This document shows, piece by piece, positions 12,652 through 25,020 of a stretch of 64,000 nt of DNA. The stretch is from Perilla frutescens. Lineage: Eukaryota > Streptophyta > Magnoliopsida > Lamiales > Lamiaceae. Every line of letters starts with the position of its first letter. Within the stretch, counting starts at the first letter, position 1. A model generated the notes under the pieces. That model was not told the origin of the DNA, searched no databases, and saw only the letters and a program-made list of their open reading frames with translations. Location: NCBI GenBank assembly GCA_026008535.1, contig BRKX01000002.1:84501-148500 (forward strand), in the 5' to 3' direction. The translations under genes and the position numbers were made by a program.

Positions 12652-14010
12652 AGTGTTCAAAAATGCTAGACTCAATTAAAAACCCGATGTTCTTCCCGAT
12701 CCCAACATAAGAGGTGACAGTTTTGGAAATCAACTTGATAATCACCTATAGACCGACACAAATAGGGTTCCTTCCGGTTCGACTTTTTGTAGGGTAGATA
12801 TTTGAGTTAGGAATCCAACGCAATAAGAATCACGGTTAAAGCTTACTTCTGGAGAGAATTATAGTCATTTTACTGACGGCTGCTAGAAAACGGTGCCAAA
12901 TCTGGCCACCGGCCAAACGGGTACTCCTTTGGGAGGGCTCAAAAAATTTGATTTTTTCAAAAGTGGACGGATTTGGCATATATGATCATATGAATTGATT
13001 CGTTATGGACTCTAGTGTTCAAATATGCTAGACTCAATGAAAAACCCGACGTTCTTCCCGATCCCTACATTAGAGGTGACGGTTTTGGAAATCAACTTGA
13101 TAATCACCTAGATGCCAACACAAATAGGGTTCCTTCCGGTTCGACTTTTGGTAGGGTAGATATTTGAGTTAGGAATACAACGCAACAAGAATTATGGGTA
13201 AAGCTTACTTCTGGAGAGAGTTATAGCCGTTTTACTTACGGCTGCCAGAAAGCGGGGCCAAATCTGGCCACCAGCGAAAGGGGTACCCTTTTGGGCGGGC
13301 TCAAAAATTTGATTTTTTCAAAAGTGGACGGATTAGGCATATATGATCATATGGATTGATTCAAAATGGACTCTAGTGTTCAAAAATGCTAGACTCAATG
13401 AAAAACCGGATGTTCTTCCCGATCCCAACATAAGAGGTGACTGTTTTAGAAATCATCTTGATAATCACCTAGAGGCCGACACAAATAGGGTTTCTTCCGG
13501 TTCGACTTTTGGTAGGGTAGATATTTGAGTTAGGAATCCAACGCAATAAGAATCACGGCTAAAGCTTACTTCTGGAGAGAGTTATAGCCGTTTTACTGAC
13601 GGCTACCGGAAAACGGGGCCAAATCTGGCCACCGGCCAAAGGGGTACCCCTTTGGGCGGGCTCAAAAATTTGATTTTTTCAAAAGTGGACGGATTAGGCA
13701 TATATGATCACATGGATTGATTCATAATGGACTCTAGTGTTCAAAAATGCTAGACACAATGAAAAACCCGACGTTCACCCCGATCCCTACATAAGAGGTG
13801 ACGGTTTTGGAAATCAACTTAATAATCACCTAGAGGCCGAGACAAATAGAGTTCCTTCCGGTTCGACTTTTGGTAGGGTATATATTTGAGTTAGAAATCC
13901 AACGTAACAAGAATCACGGCTAAAGCTTACTTCTCGAGAGAGTTATAGCCGTTTTACAAAAGGCTGCCAGAAAACGGGGCCAAATCTGGCCACCGGCCAA
14001 AGGGGTACCC

Positions 14011-14020
14011 CTTTGGACGG
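14011..14020 (+). repeat. Junction of a 33-bp deletion inside a monomer
   Basis: CTTTGG passes directly into ACGGATTAGG; the usual 33 bases between them, including CAAAAATTTGATTTTTTC, are missing. TGG occurs at both ends of the missing segment in intact monomers, so the loss has short-homology ends. Confidence 0.85.
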
Positions 14021-14416
14021 ATTAGGCATATATGATCATATGGATTGATTCATACTAGACTCTAGTGTTCAAAAATGCTAGACTCAATGAAAAACCCGAC
14101 ATTCTTCCCGATCCCTACATAAGAGGTGACGGTTTTGGAAATCAACTTGATAATCACCTAGAGGCCAACACAAATAGGGTTCCTTCCGGTTCGAATTTTG
14201 GTAGGGTAGATATTTGAGTTAGGAATCCAACGCAACAAGAATCACGGCTAAAGCTTACTTCTCAAGAGAGTTATAGCCGTTTTACTGACAGCTGCCAGAA
14301 AACGGGGCCAAATCTGGCCACCGGCCAAAGGGGTACCCCTTTGGGCGGGCTCAAAAATTTGATTTTTTCAAAATTGGACGGATTGGGCATATATGATCAT
14401 ATGGATTGATTCATAA

Positions 14417-17400
14417 TACACTCTAGTGTTCAAAAATGCTAGACTCAATGAAATACCCGACATTCTTCCCGATCCCTACATAAGAGGTGACGGTTTTGGA
14501 AATCAACTTGATAATCACCTAGAGGCCGACACAAATAGGGTTCCTTCCGGTTCAAAATTCGGTAGGGTAGATATTTGAGTTAGGAATCCAACGCTACAAG
14601 AATCACGGGTAAAGCTTACTTTTGGAGAGTGTTATAGTCGTTTTACTGATGGCAGCCAGAAAACGGGGCCAAATCTGGCCACCGACCAAAGGGGTACCCC
14701 TTTGGGCGGGCTCAAAAATTTGATTTTTTCAAACGTGCACTGATTAGGCATATATGATCATATGGATTGACTCATAATGGAATTTAGTGTTCAAAAATGC
14801 TAGACTCAATGAAAAACCCGACGTTCTTCCCGATCCCTACTTAAGAGGTGACGGTTTTGGAAATCAACTTGATAATCACCTAGAGACCGACACAAATAGG
14901 GTTCCTTCTGGTTCGACTTTTGGTAGGGTAGATATTTGACTTAGGAATCCAACGCAACAAGAATCACGGGTAAAACTTACTTCTGGAGAGAGTTATAGCC
15001 GTTTTACTGACAGCTGCCAGAAAACGGGGCCAAATCTGGCCACCGGCCAAAGGGGTACCCCTTTGGGCGGGCTCAAAAATTTGATTTTTTCAAAATTGGA
15101 CGGATTAGGCATATATGATCATATGGATTGATTCAAAATAGACTCTAGTGTTCAAAAATGCTAGACTCAATGAAAAACCCGACGTTCTTCCCGATCCCTA
15201 CATAAGAGGTGACGGTTTTGGAAATCAACTTGATAATCACCTAGAGGCCAACACAAATAGGGTTCCTTCCGGTTCGAATTTTGGTAGGGTAGATATTTGA
15301 GTTAGGAATCCAACGCAACAAGAATCACGGCTAAAGCTTACTTCTCAAGAGAGTTATAGCCGTTTTACAAAAGAATGCCAGAAAACGGGGCCAAATCTGG
15401 CCACCGGCCAAAGGGGTACCCCTTTGGGCGGGCTCAAAAATTTGATTTTTTCAAAACTGGACGGATTGGACATATATGATCATATGGATTGATTCATAAT
15501 GGACTCTAGTGTTCAAAAATGCTAGACTGAATGAAAAACCCGACATTCACCCCGATCCCTACATAAGAGGTGACGGTTTTGGAAATCAACTTGAGAATCA
15601 CCTAGAGGCCGACACAAATAGGGTTTCTGCCGGTTCGACTTTTGGTAGGGTAGATATTTAAGTTAGGGTCCAACGCAACAAGAATCACTCCTAAAGCTCA
15701 CTTCTGGAGAGAGTTATAGCCGTTTTACTGACGGCTGCCAGAAAACGGGGCCAAATCTGGCAACCGGCCAAAGAGGTACACTTTTGGGCAGGCTCAAAAA
15801 TTTGATTTTTTCAAAATTGGACGGATTAGGCATATATGATCATATGGATTGATTCATAATGGACTCTAGTGTTCAAAAATGCTAGACTCAATGAAAAACC
15901 CGACGTTCTCCCTGATCCCTACATAAGAGGTGACGGTTTTGGAAATCAACTTGATAATCACCTAGAGACCGACACAAATAGGGTTCCTTCCGGTTCGACT
16001 TTTGGTAGGGTAGATATTTGACTTATGAATCCAACGCAACAAGAATCAGGGGTAAAACTTACTTCTGGAGAGAGTTATAGCCGTTTTACTGACAGCTGCC
16101 AGAAAACGGGGCCAAATCTGGCCACCGGCCAAAGGGGTACCCCTTTGGGCGGGCTCAAAAATTTGATTTTTTCAAAATTGGACGGATTAGGCATATATGA
16201 TCATATGGATTGATTCATAATACACTCTAGTGTTCAAAAATGCTAGACTCAATGAAATACCCGACATTCTTCCCGATCCCTACATAAGAGGTGACGGTTT
16301 TGGAAATCAACTTGATAATCACCTAGAGGCCGACACAAATAGGGTTCCTTCCGGTTCAAAATTCGGTAGGGTAGATATTTGAGTTAGGAATCCAACGCTA
16401 CAAGAATCACGGGTAAAGCTTACTTTTGGAGAGTGTTATAGTCGTTTTACTGATGGCAGCCAGAAAACGGGGCCAAATCTGGCCACCGACCAAAGGGGTA
16501 CCCCTTTGGGCGGGCTCAAAAATTTGATTTTTTCAAAAGTGCACTGATTAGGCATATATGATCATATGGATTGATTCATAATGGAATTTAGTGTTCAAAA
16601 ATGCTAGACTCAATGAAAAACCCGACGTTCTTCCCGATCCCTACTTAAGAGGTGACGGTTTTGGAAATCAACTTGCTAATCACCTAAAGGCCGACACAAA
16701 TAGGGTTCCTTCCGGTTCAACATTCGGTAGGGTAGATATTTGAGTTAGGAATCCAACGCAACAAGAATCACGGGTAAAGCTTACTTCTGGAGAGAGTTAT
16801 AGCCGTTTTACTGACGGCTGCCAGAAAATGGGGCCAAATCTAGCCACCGGCCAAAGGGGTACCCCTTTGGGCGGGCTCAAAAATTTGATTTTTTCAAAAG
16901 TGGACTGATTAATTATATATGATCATATGGATTGATTCATAATAGACTCTAGTTTTCAAAAATGCTATACTCAATGAAAACCCCGACGTTCTTCCCGATC
17001 CCTACTTAAGAGGTGACGGTTTTGGAAATCAACTTGATAATCACCTAGAGGCCGACACAAATAGGGTTCCTTCCGGTTCGACTTTTCGTAGGGTAGATAT
17101 TTGAGTTAGGAATCCAACGCAATAAGAATCACAGCTAAAGCTTACTTCTGGAGAGAGTTATAGCCGTTTTACTGACGGCTGCCAGAAAACGGGGGCAAAT
17201 ATGGCCACCGACCAAAGGGGTACCCCTTTGGGCGGGCTCAAAAATTTAATTTTTTCCAAAGTGGACATGTTAGGCATATATGATCATATGGATTTATTCA
17301 TAATGGACTCTAGTATTAAAAAATGCTAGACTCAACGAAAAACCCGACGTTCTTCCCGATCCCTACTTAAGAGGTGACGGTTTTGGAAATCAACTTGATA

Positions 17401-18020
17401 ATCACCTAGAGGCCGACACAAATAGGGTTCCTTCCGGTTCGACTTTTGGTAGTGTAGATATTTGAGTTAGGAATCCAACGTAACAAGAATCACAGCTAAA
17501 TCTTACTTCTGGAGAGAGTTATAGCCGTTTTACTGACGGCTGCCAGAAAACGGGGGCAAATATGGCCACCGACCAAAGGGGTACCCCTTTGGGCGGGCTC
17601 AAAAATTTGATTTTTTTCCAAAGTGGACATGTTAGTCATATATGATCATATGGATTTATTCATAATGGACTCTAGTATTCAAAAATGCTAGACTCAACGA
17701 AAAACCCGACGTTCTTCCCGATCCCTACTTAAGAGGTGACGGTTTTGGAAATCAACTTGATAATCACCTAGAGGCCGACACAAATAGGTTTCCTTCCGGT
17801 TTGAATTTTGGTAGGGTAGATATTTGAGTTAGAAATCCAATGCAACAAGAATCACAGCTAAAGATTACTTCTAGAGAGAGTTGTAGCCGTTTTACTGACG
17901 GCTGCAAGAAAACGGGGCCAAATCTGGCCACCGGCCAAAGGGGTACCCCTTTGGACGGGCTCAAAAGTTTGATTTTTTCAAAAGTGGACGGATTAGGCAT
18001 ATATGATCATATGGATTGAT
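14417..18020 (+). repeat. Two successive 5-monomer units
   Basis: The monomer pair at about 14,417-15,140 reappears at 16,221-16,940. Shared rare variants are TACACTCTAG, GAAATACCCGACATTC, TTCAAAATTCGG, CGCTACAAG and GATGGCAGCC. Intermediate monomers match less well, so the unit is partly eroded. Confidence 0.65.
16930..17660 (+). repeat. Adjacent near-identical monomer pair
   Basis: Neighbouring monomers share GGGGGCAAATATGG, ACCGACCAAAGG, CCAAAGTGGACATG and GGATTTATTC, with the shared segments about 361 bp apart (near 17,190 and 17,550). Such private variants in direct neighbours indicate a recent single-monomer duplication. Confidence 0.8.
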
Positions 18021-18561
18021 TCATAATGGACTCTAGTGTTCAAAAATGCTAGACTCAATGAAAAACCCGACGTTCTTCCCGATCCCTACATAAGAGGTGA
18101 CGGTTTTGGAAATCAACTTGATAATCACCTAGAGGCCGACACAAATAGGGTTCCTTCCGGTTCGACTTTTGGTAGGATAGATATTTGAGTTAGAAATCCA
18201 ACGCAACAAGAATCACGGGAAAAACTTACTTCTGGAGAGAGTTATAGCCGTTTTACTGACAGCTGCCAGAAAACGGGGCCAAATCTGGCCACCGGCAAAA
18301 GGGGTACCCCTTTGGGCGGGCTCAAAAATTTGATTTTTTCAAAATTCGATGGATTAGGCATATATGATCATATGGATTGATTCATAATGCACTCTAGTGT
18401 TCAAAAATGCTAGACATAATGAAAAACCCGACGTTCACCCCGATCCCTACATAAGAGGTGACGGTTTTTGAAATCAACTTGATAATCACCTAGAGACCGA
18501 CTCAAATAGGGTTCCTTCCGGTTCGACATTTTGTAGGCTAGATATTTGAGTTAGGAATCCA

Positions 18562-18730
18562 ATGCAACAAGAATCACGGGTAAAGCTTACTTCTGGAGAG
18601 AGTTATAGCCGTTTTACTGACGACTGCCAAAAAACGGGTCCAAATCTGGCCACCGGCCAAAAGGACTCTAGTGTTCCTTCCAGTTCGACTTATGGTAGGG
18701 TAGATATTTGCGTTAGGAATCCAACGCAAC
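18562..18730 (+). repeat. Truncated monomer, about 162 bp
   Basis: The distance between successive AATCCAA motifs (18556 and 18718) is 162 instead of 361, so about 199 bp are missing. GGCCAAA joins AGGACTCTAGTGTTC, which joins CTTCCAGTTCGAC, so two separate segments were lost. The fusion accidentally makes a 109-codon open frame, which I do not regard as a gene. Confidence 0.85.
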
Positions 18731-21700
18731 AAGAATCACAGCTAAAACTTACTTCTGGAGAGAGTTATAGCCGTTTTACTGACGGCTGCCAGAAAACGAG
18801 GCCAAATCTGGCCACCGGCCAAAGGGGGTACCCCTTTGGGCGGGCTCAAAAATTTGATTTTTTCAAAATTGGACGGATTAGGCATATATGATCATATGGA
18901 TTGATTCATAATGCACTCTAGTATTCAAAAATGATAGACATAATGAAAAACCCGACGTTCACCCCGATCCCTACATAAGAGGTGACGGTTTTGGAAATCA
19001 ATTTGACAATCACCTAGAGGCCGACACAAATAGGGTTTCTTCCGGTTCGACTTTTTGTAGGGTAGATATTTGAGTTAGGAATCCAACGCAATAAGAATCA
19101 CAGCTAAAGCTTACTTCTGGAGAGAGTTATAGCCGTTTTACTGACGGCTGCCAGAAAACTGGGGCCAAATCTGGCCACCGGCCAAAGGGTTACCTCTTTG
19201 GGCAGGCTCAAAAATTTGATTTTTTCAAAAGTGGAAGGATTAGGCAAATATAATCATATGGATTGATTCATAATGGACTCTAGTGTTCAAAAATGCTAGA
19301 CTCAATGAAAAACCCGACGTTCACCCTGATCCCTACATAAGAGGTGACGGTTTCGGAAATCAACTTGATAATCACCTAGAGGCCGACACAAATAGGGTTC
19401 CTTCCGGTTCGACTTTTCGTAGGGTAGATATTTGAGTTAGGAATCCAACGCAATAAGAATCACAGCTAAAGCTTACTTCTGGAGAGAGTTATAGCCATTT
19501 TACTGACGGCTGCCAGAAAACTGGGGCCAAATCTGTCCACCGGCCAAAGGGGTACCCCTTTGGGCGGGCTCAAAAATTTGATTTTTTCAAAAGTGAACGG
19601 ATTAGGCATATATGATCATATGGATTGATTCATACTAGACTCTAGTGTTCAAAAATGCTAGACTCAATGAAAAACCCGACGTTCTTCCCGATCCCTACAT
19701 AAGAGGTGACGGTTTTGGAAATCAACTTGATAATCACCTAGAGGCCAACACAAATAGGGTTCCTTCCGGTTCGAATTTTGGTAGGGTAGATATTTGAGTT
19801 AGGAATCCAACGCAACAAGAATCACGGGTAAAACTTACTTCTGGAGAGAGTTATAGCCGTTTTACTGACGGCTGCCAGATAACGGGGCCAAATCTGGCCA
19901 CCGGCCAAAGGGGTACCACTTTGGGCGGGCTCAAAAATTTGATTTTTTCAAAATTGGACGGATTAGGCATATATGATCATATGGATTGATTAATAATGCA
20001 CTGTAGTGTTCAAAAATACTAGACATAATGAAAAACCCGACGTTCACCCCGATGCCTACATAAGATGTGACGGTTTTGGAAATCAACTTGATAATATTCT
20101 AGAGGTCGACATAAATAGGTTTCCTTCCGATTTGACTTTTTGTAAGCTAGATACATGAGTTAGGAATCCAACGCAACAAGAATCATGGGTAAAGCTTACT
20201 TCTGGAGAGAGTTATAGCCGTTTTACTGACGGCTGCCAGGAAACCGGGCCAAATCTGGCCACCGACCAAAGGGATACCCCTTTGGGCGGGCTCAAAAATT
20301 TGATTTTTTCAAAAGTGGACTGATTAAGTATATATGATCATATGGATTGATTCATAATGGAATCTAATGTTCAAAAATGCTAGACTCAATGAAAAACCCG
20401 ACGTTCTTCCCGATCCCTACTTAAGAGGTGACGGTTTTGGAAATCAACTTGATAATCACATAGAGGCCGACAAAAATAGGGTTCCTCCCGGTTCAACATT
20501 CGGTAGGGTAGATATTTGAGTTAGGAATCCAACGCAACAAGAATCACCGGTAAAGCTTACTTCTGGAGAGAGTTATAGCCGTTTTACTGACGGCTGCCAG
20601 AAAACGAGGCCAAATCTGGCCACCGGCCAAAGGGGTACCCCTTTGGGCGGGCTCAAAAATTTGATTTTTTCAAAATTGGACGGATTAGGCATATATGATC
20701 ATATGGATTGATTCATAATGCACTCTAGTATTCAAAAATGATAGACATAATGAAAAACCCGACGTTCACCCCGATCCCTACAAAAAGAGGTGACGGTTTT
20801 GGAAATCAATTTGACAATCACCTAGAGGCCGACACAAATAGGGTTTCTTCCGGTTCGACTTTTTGTAGGGTAGATATTTGAGTTAGGAATCCAACGCAAC
20901 AAGAATCACGAGTAAAGCTTACTTCTGGAGAGAGTTATAGCCGTTTTACTGACGGCTGCCAGAAAACGGGGCCAAATCTGGCCACCGACCAAAGGGGTAC
21001 CCCATTGGGCGGGCTCAACAATTTGATTTTTTCACAATTGGACTGATTAGCCATATATGATCATATGGATTGATTCATAATGGAATCTAGTGTTCAAAAA
21101 TGTTAGACTCAATGAAAAACCCGACGTTCTTCCCGATCCCTACTTAAGAGGTGACGGTTTTGGAAATCAACTTGATAATCACATAGAGGCCGACAAAAAT
21201 AGGGTTCCTCCCGGTTCAACATTCGGTAGGGTACATATTTGAGTTAGAAATCCAACGCAATAAGAATCACGGGTAAAGCTTACTTCTGGAGAGAGTTATA
21301 GCCGTTTTACTGACGGCTGCCAGAAAACGGGGCCAAATCTGGCCACCGGCCAAAGGGATACCCCTTTGGGCGGGCTCAAAAATCTGATTTTTTCAAAAGT
21401 GGACGGATTAGGCATATATGATCATATGGATTGATTCATAATGGACTCTAGTGTTCAAAAATGCTAGACTCAATGAAAAACCTGACGTTCTTCCCGATCC
21501 CTACACAAGAGGTGACGGTTTTGGAAATCAAATTGATAATCACCTAGAGGCCGACAGAAATAGGGTTCCTTCCGGTTCAACATTCGGCAGGGTATATATT
21601 TGAGTTAGAAATCCAACGCAACAAGAATCACGGGTAAAGCTTACTTCTGGAGAGAGTTATAGCCGTTTTACTGACGGCTGCCACAAAAGGGGCCAAATCT

Positions 21701-24700
21701 GGCCACCGGCCAAAGGGGTACCCCTTTGGGCGGGCTCAAAAATTTGATTTTTTCAAAATTGGACGGATTAGGTATATATGATCATATGGATTGATTCATA
21801 ATGCACTCTAGTGTTGAAAAATGCTAGACTCAATGAAAAACCCGACGTTCTTCCCGATCCCTACATAAGAGGTGACGGTTTTGGAAATCAAATTTATAAT
21901 CACCTAGAGACCGACTGAAATAGGGTTCCTTCCGGTTCAACATTCGGTAGTGTAGATATTCTAGTTAGGAATCCAACGCAACAAGAATCACGGGTAAAGC
22001 TTACTTCTGGAGAGAGTTATAGCCGTTTTACTGACCGCTGCCAGAAAACGGGGCCAAATCTGGCCACCGGCCAAAGGGGTACCCCTTTGGGCGGGCTCAA
22101 AAATTTGATTTTTTCAAAAGTGGACGGATTAGGCATATATGATCATATGGAATGATTCATAATAGACTCTAGTGTTCAAAAATGCTAGACTCAATGAAAA
22201 ACCCGACGTTCTTCCCGATCCCTACATAAGAGGTGACGGTTTTGGAAATCAACTTGATAATCACCTAGAGGCCGACACAAATAGGGTTCCTTTCGGTTCG
22301 ACTTTTGGTAGGGTAGATATTTGAGTTAGGAATCCAACGCAACAAGAATCACGGGTAAAGCTTACTTCTGGAGAGAGTTATAGCCGTTTTACTGACGGCT
22401 GCAAGAAAACGGGGCCAAATCTGGCCTCCGGCCAAAGGGATACCCCTTTGGGCGGGCTCAAAAATTTAATTTTTTCAAAATTGGACGGATTAAGCATATA
22501 TGATCATATGGATTGATTCATAATGCACTCTAGTATTCAAAAATGCTACACATAATGAAAAACCCGACGTTCTTCCCGATCCCTACTTAAGAGGTGACGG
22601 TTTTGGAAATCAACTTGATAATCACCTAGAGGCCGACACAAATAGGGTTCCTTCCGGTTCGACTTTTTGTAGGGTAGATATTTTAGTTAGGAATCCAACG
22701 CAACAAGAATCACGAGTAAAGCTTACTTCTGGAGAGAGATATAGCCGTTTTACTGACGGCTGCAAGAAAACGGGGCCAAATCTGGCCACCGACCAAAGGG
22801 GGTACCCCTTTGGGCGGGCTCAAAAATTTGATTGTTTCAAAATTGGACTGATTAGGCATATATGATCATATGGATTGATTCATAATGGAATCTAGTGTTC
22901 AAAAATGTTAGACTCAATGAAAAACCCGACGTTCTTCCCGATCCCTACTTAAGAGGTGACGGTTTTGGAAATCAACTTGATAATCACATAGAGGCCGACA
23001 CAAATAGGGTTCCTCCCGGTTCAACATTCGGTAGGGTAGATATTTGAGTTAGGAATCCAACGCAACAAGAATCACGGGTAAAGCATACATCTGGAGAGAG
23101 TTATCGCCATTTTACTGACGGCTGACAGAAAACGGGTCCAAATCTGGCCACCGATTAAAGGGGTACCCCTTTGGTCGGGCTCAAAAATTTGATTTTTTCA
23201 AAAGTGGACTGATTAGGCATATATGATCATATGGATTGATTCATAATGGAATCTAGTGTTCAAAAATGCTAGACTCAATGAAAAACCCGACGTTCTTCCC
23301 GATCCCTACTTAAGAGGTGACGGTTTTGGAAATCAACTTGATAATCACCTAGAGGCCGACACAGATAGGCTTCCTTCAGGTTCAACATTCGGCAGGGTAT
23401 ATATTTGAGTTAGAAATCCAACGCAACAAGAATCACGGGTAAAGCTTACTTCTGGAGAGAGTTATTGCCGTTTTACTGACGGCTGCCAAAAAAGGGGCCA
23501 AATATGGCCACCGACCAAAGGGGTACCCCTTTGGGCGGGCTCAAAAATTTGATTTTTTCAAAATTGGACGGATTAGGCATATATGATCATATGGATTGAT
23601 TCATAATGCACTCTAGTGTTCAAAAATAATAGACATAATGAAAAACCCGACGTTCTTCCCGATCCCTACTTAAGAGGTGACGGTTTTGGAAATCAACTTG
23701 ATAATCACCTAGAGGCCGACACAGATAGGGTTCCTTCATGTTCAACATTCGGCAGGGTATATATTTGAGTTAGAAATCCAACGCAACAAGAATCACGGGT
23801 AAAGCTTACTTCTGGAGAGAGTTATAGCCGTTTTACTGACGGCTGCCACAAAAGGGGCCAAATCTGGCCACCGGCCAAAGGGGTACCCCTTTGGGCGGGC
23901 TCAAAAATTTGATTTTTTCAAAATTGGACGGATTAGGCATATATGATCATATGGATTGATTCATAATGCACTCTAGTGTTCAAAAATGCTAGACTCAATG
24001 AAAAACCCGACGTTCTTCCCGATCCCTACATAAGAGGTGACAGTTTTGGAAATCAAATTGATAATCACCTAGAGACCGACTGAAATAGGGTTCCTTCCGG
24101 TTCAACATTCGGTAGGGTAGATATTTGAGTTAGGAATCCAACACAACAAGAAACACGGGTAAAGCATACTTCTGGAGAGAGTTATAGCCGTTTTACTGAC
24201 GGCTGCCAGAAAACGGGGCCAAATCTGGCCACCGACCAAAGAGGTACCCCTTTGGGCGGGCTCAAAAATTTGATTTTTTCAAAAGTGGACTGATTAGGCA
24301 TATATGATCATATGGATTGATTCATAATGGACTCTAGTGTTCAAAAATGCTAGACTCAATGAAAAACCCGACGTTCTTCCCGATCCCTACTTAAGAGGTG
24401 ACGGTTTTGGAAATCCACTTGATAATCACCTAGAGGCCGACAGAAATAGGGTTCTTTCCCGTTCAACTTTTGGTAGGGTAGATATTTAAGTTAGGAATCC
24501 AACGCAACAAGAATCACGGGTAAAACTTACTTCTGGAGAGTGTTATAGCCGTTTTACTGACAGCTACCAGAAAACGGGGCCAAATCTGGCCACCGGCCAA
24601 AGGGGTACCCCTTTGGGCGGGCTCAAAAATTTGATTTTTTCAAAATTGGACGGATTAGGCATATATGATCATATGGATTGATTCATAATGCACTCTAGTG

Positions 24701-25020
24701 TTCAAAAATAATAGACATAATGAAAAACCCGACGTTCTTCCCGATCCCTACATAAGAGGTGACGGTTTTGGAAATCAACTTGATAATCATCTAGAGGCTG
24801 ACACAAATAGGGTTCCTTCCGGTTTGACTTTTGGTAGGGTAGATATTTGAGTAACGAATTCAACGCAACAAGAGTCAAGGCTAAAGCTTACTTCTGGAGA
24901 GAGTTACAGCAATTTTACTGACGGCTACCAGAAAAGGGGCCAAATCTGGCCACCGGCCAAAGAGGTACCCCTTTGGGCGGGCTCAAAAATTTGAGTTTTT
25001 CAACAGTGGACGTATTAGGC

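Larger units (their letters stand above)
12652..25020 (+). repeat. Satellite array, left-central block with local 5-monomer periodicity
   Basis: Monomers here still have GAGTTAGGAATCC but add block-specific variants: ACTTAAGAGG in place of ACATAAGAGG, 'ggttcaacattcgg', and 'cataatgcactctag'. A marker monomer with TACACTCTAG occurs at 14417 and 16221 (1,804 apart). The CACTCTAGTATTC marker occurs at 18914, 20721 and 22526 (about 1,806 apart). Both spacings equal five monomers. A related marker at 23609 and 24691 is three monomers apart. The periodicity is patchy. Confidence 0.75.
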
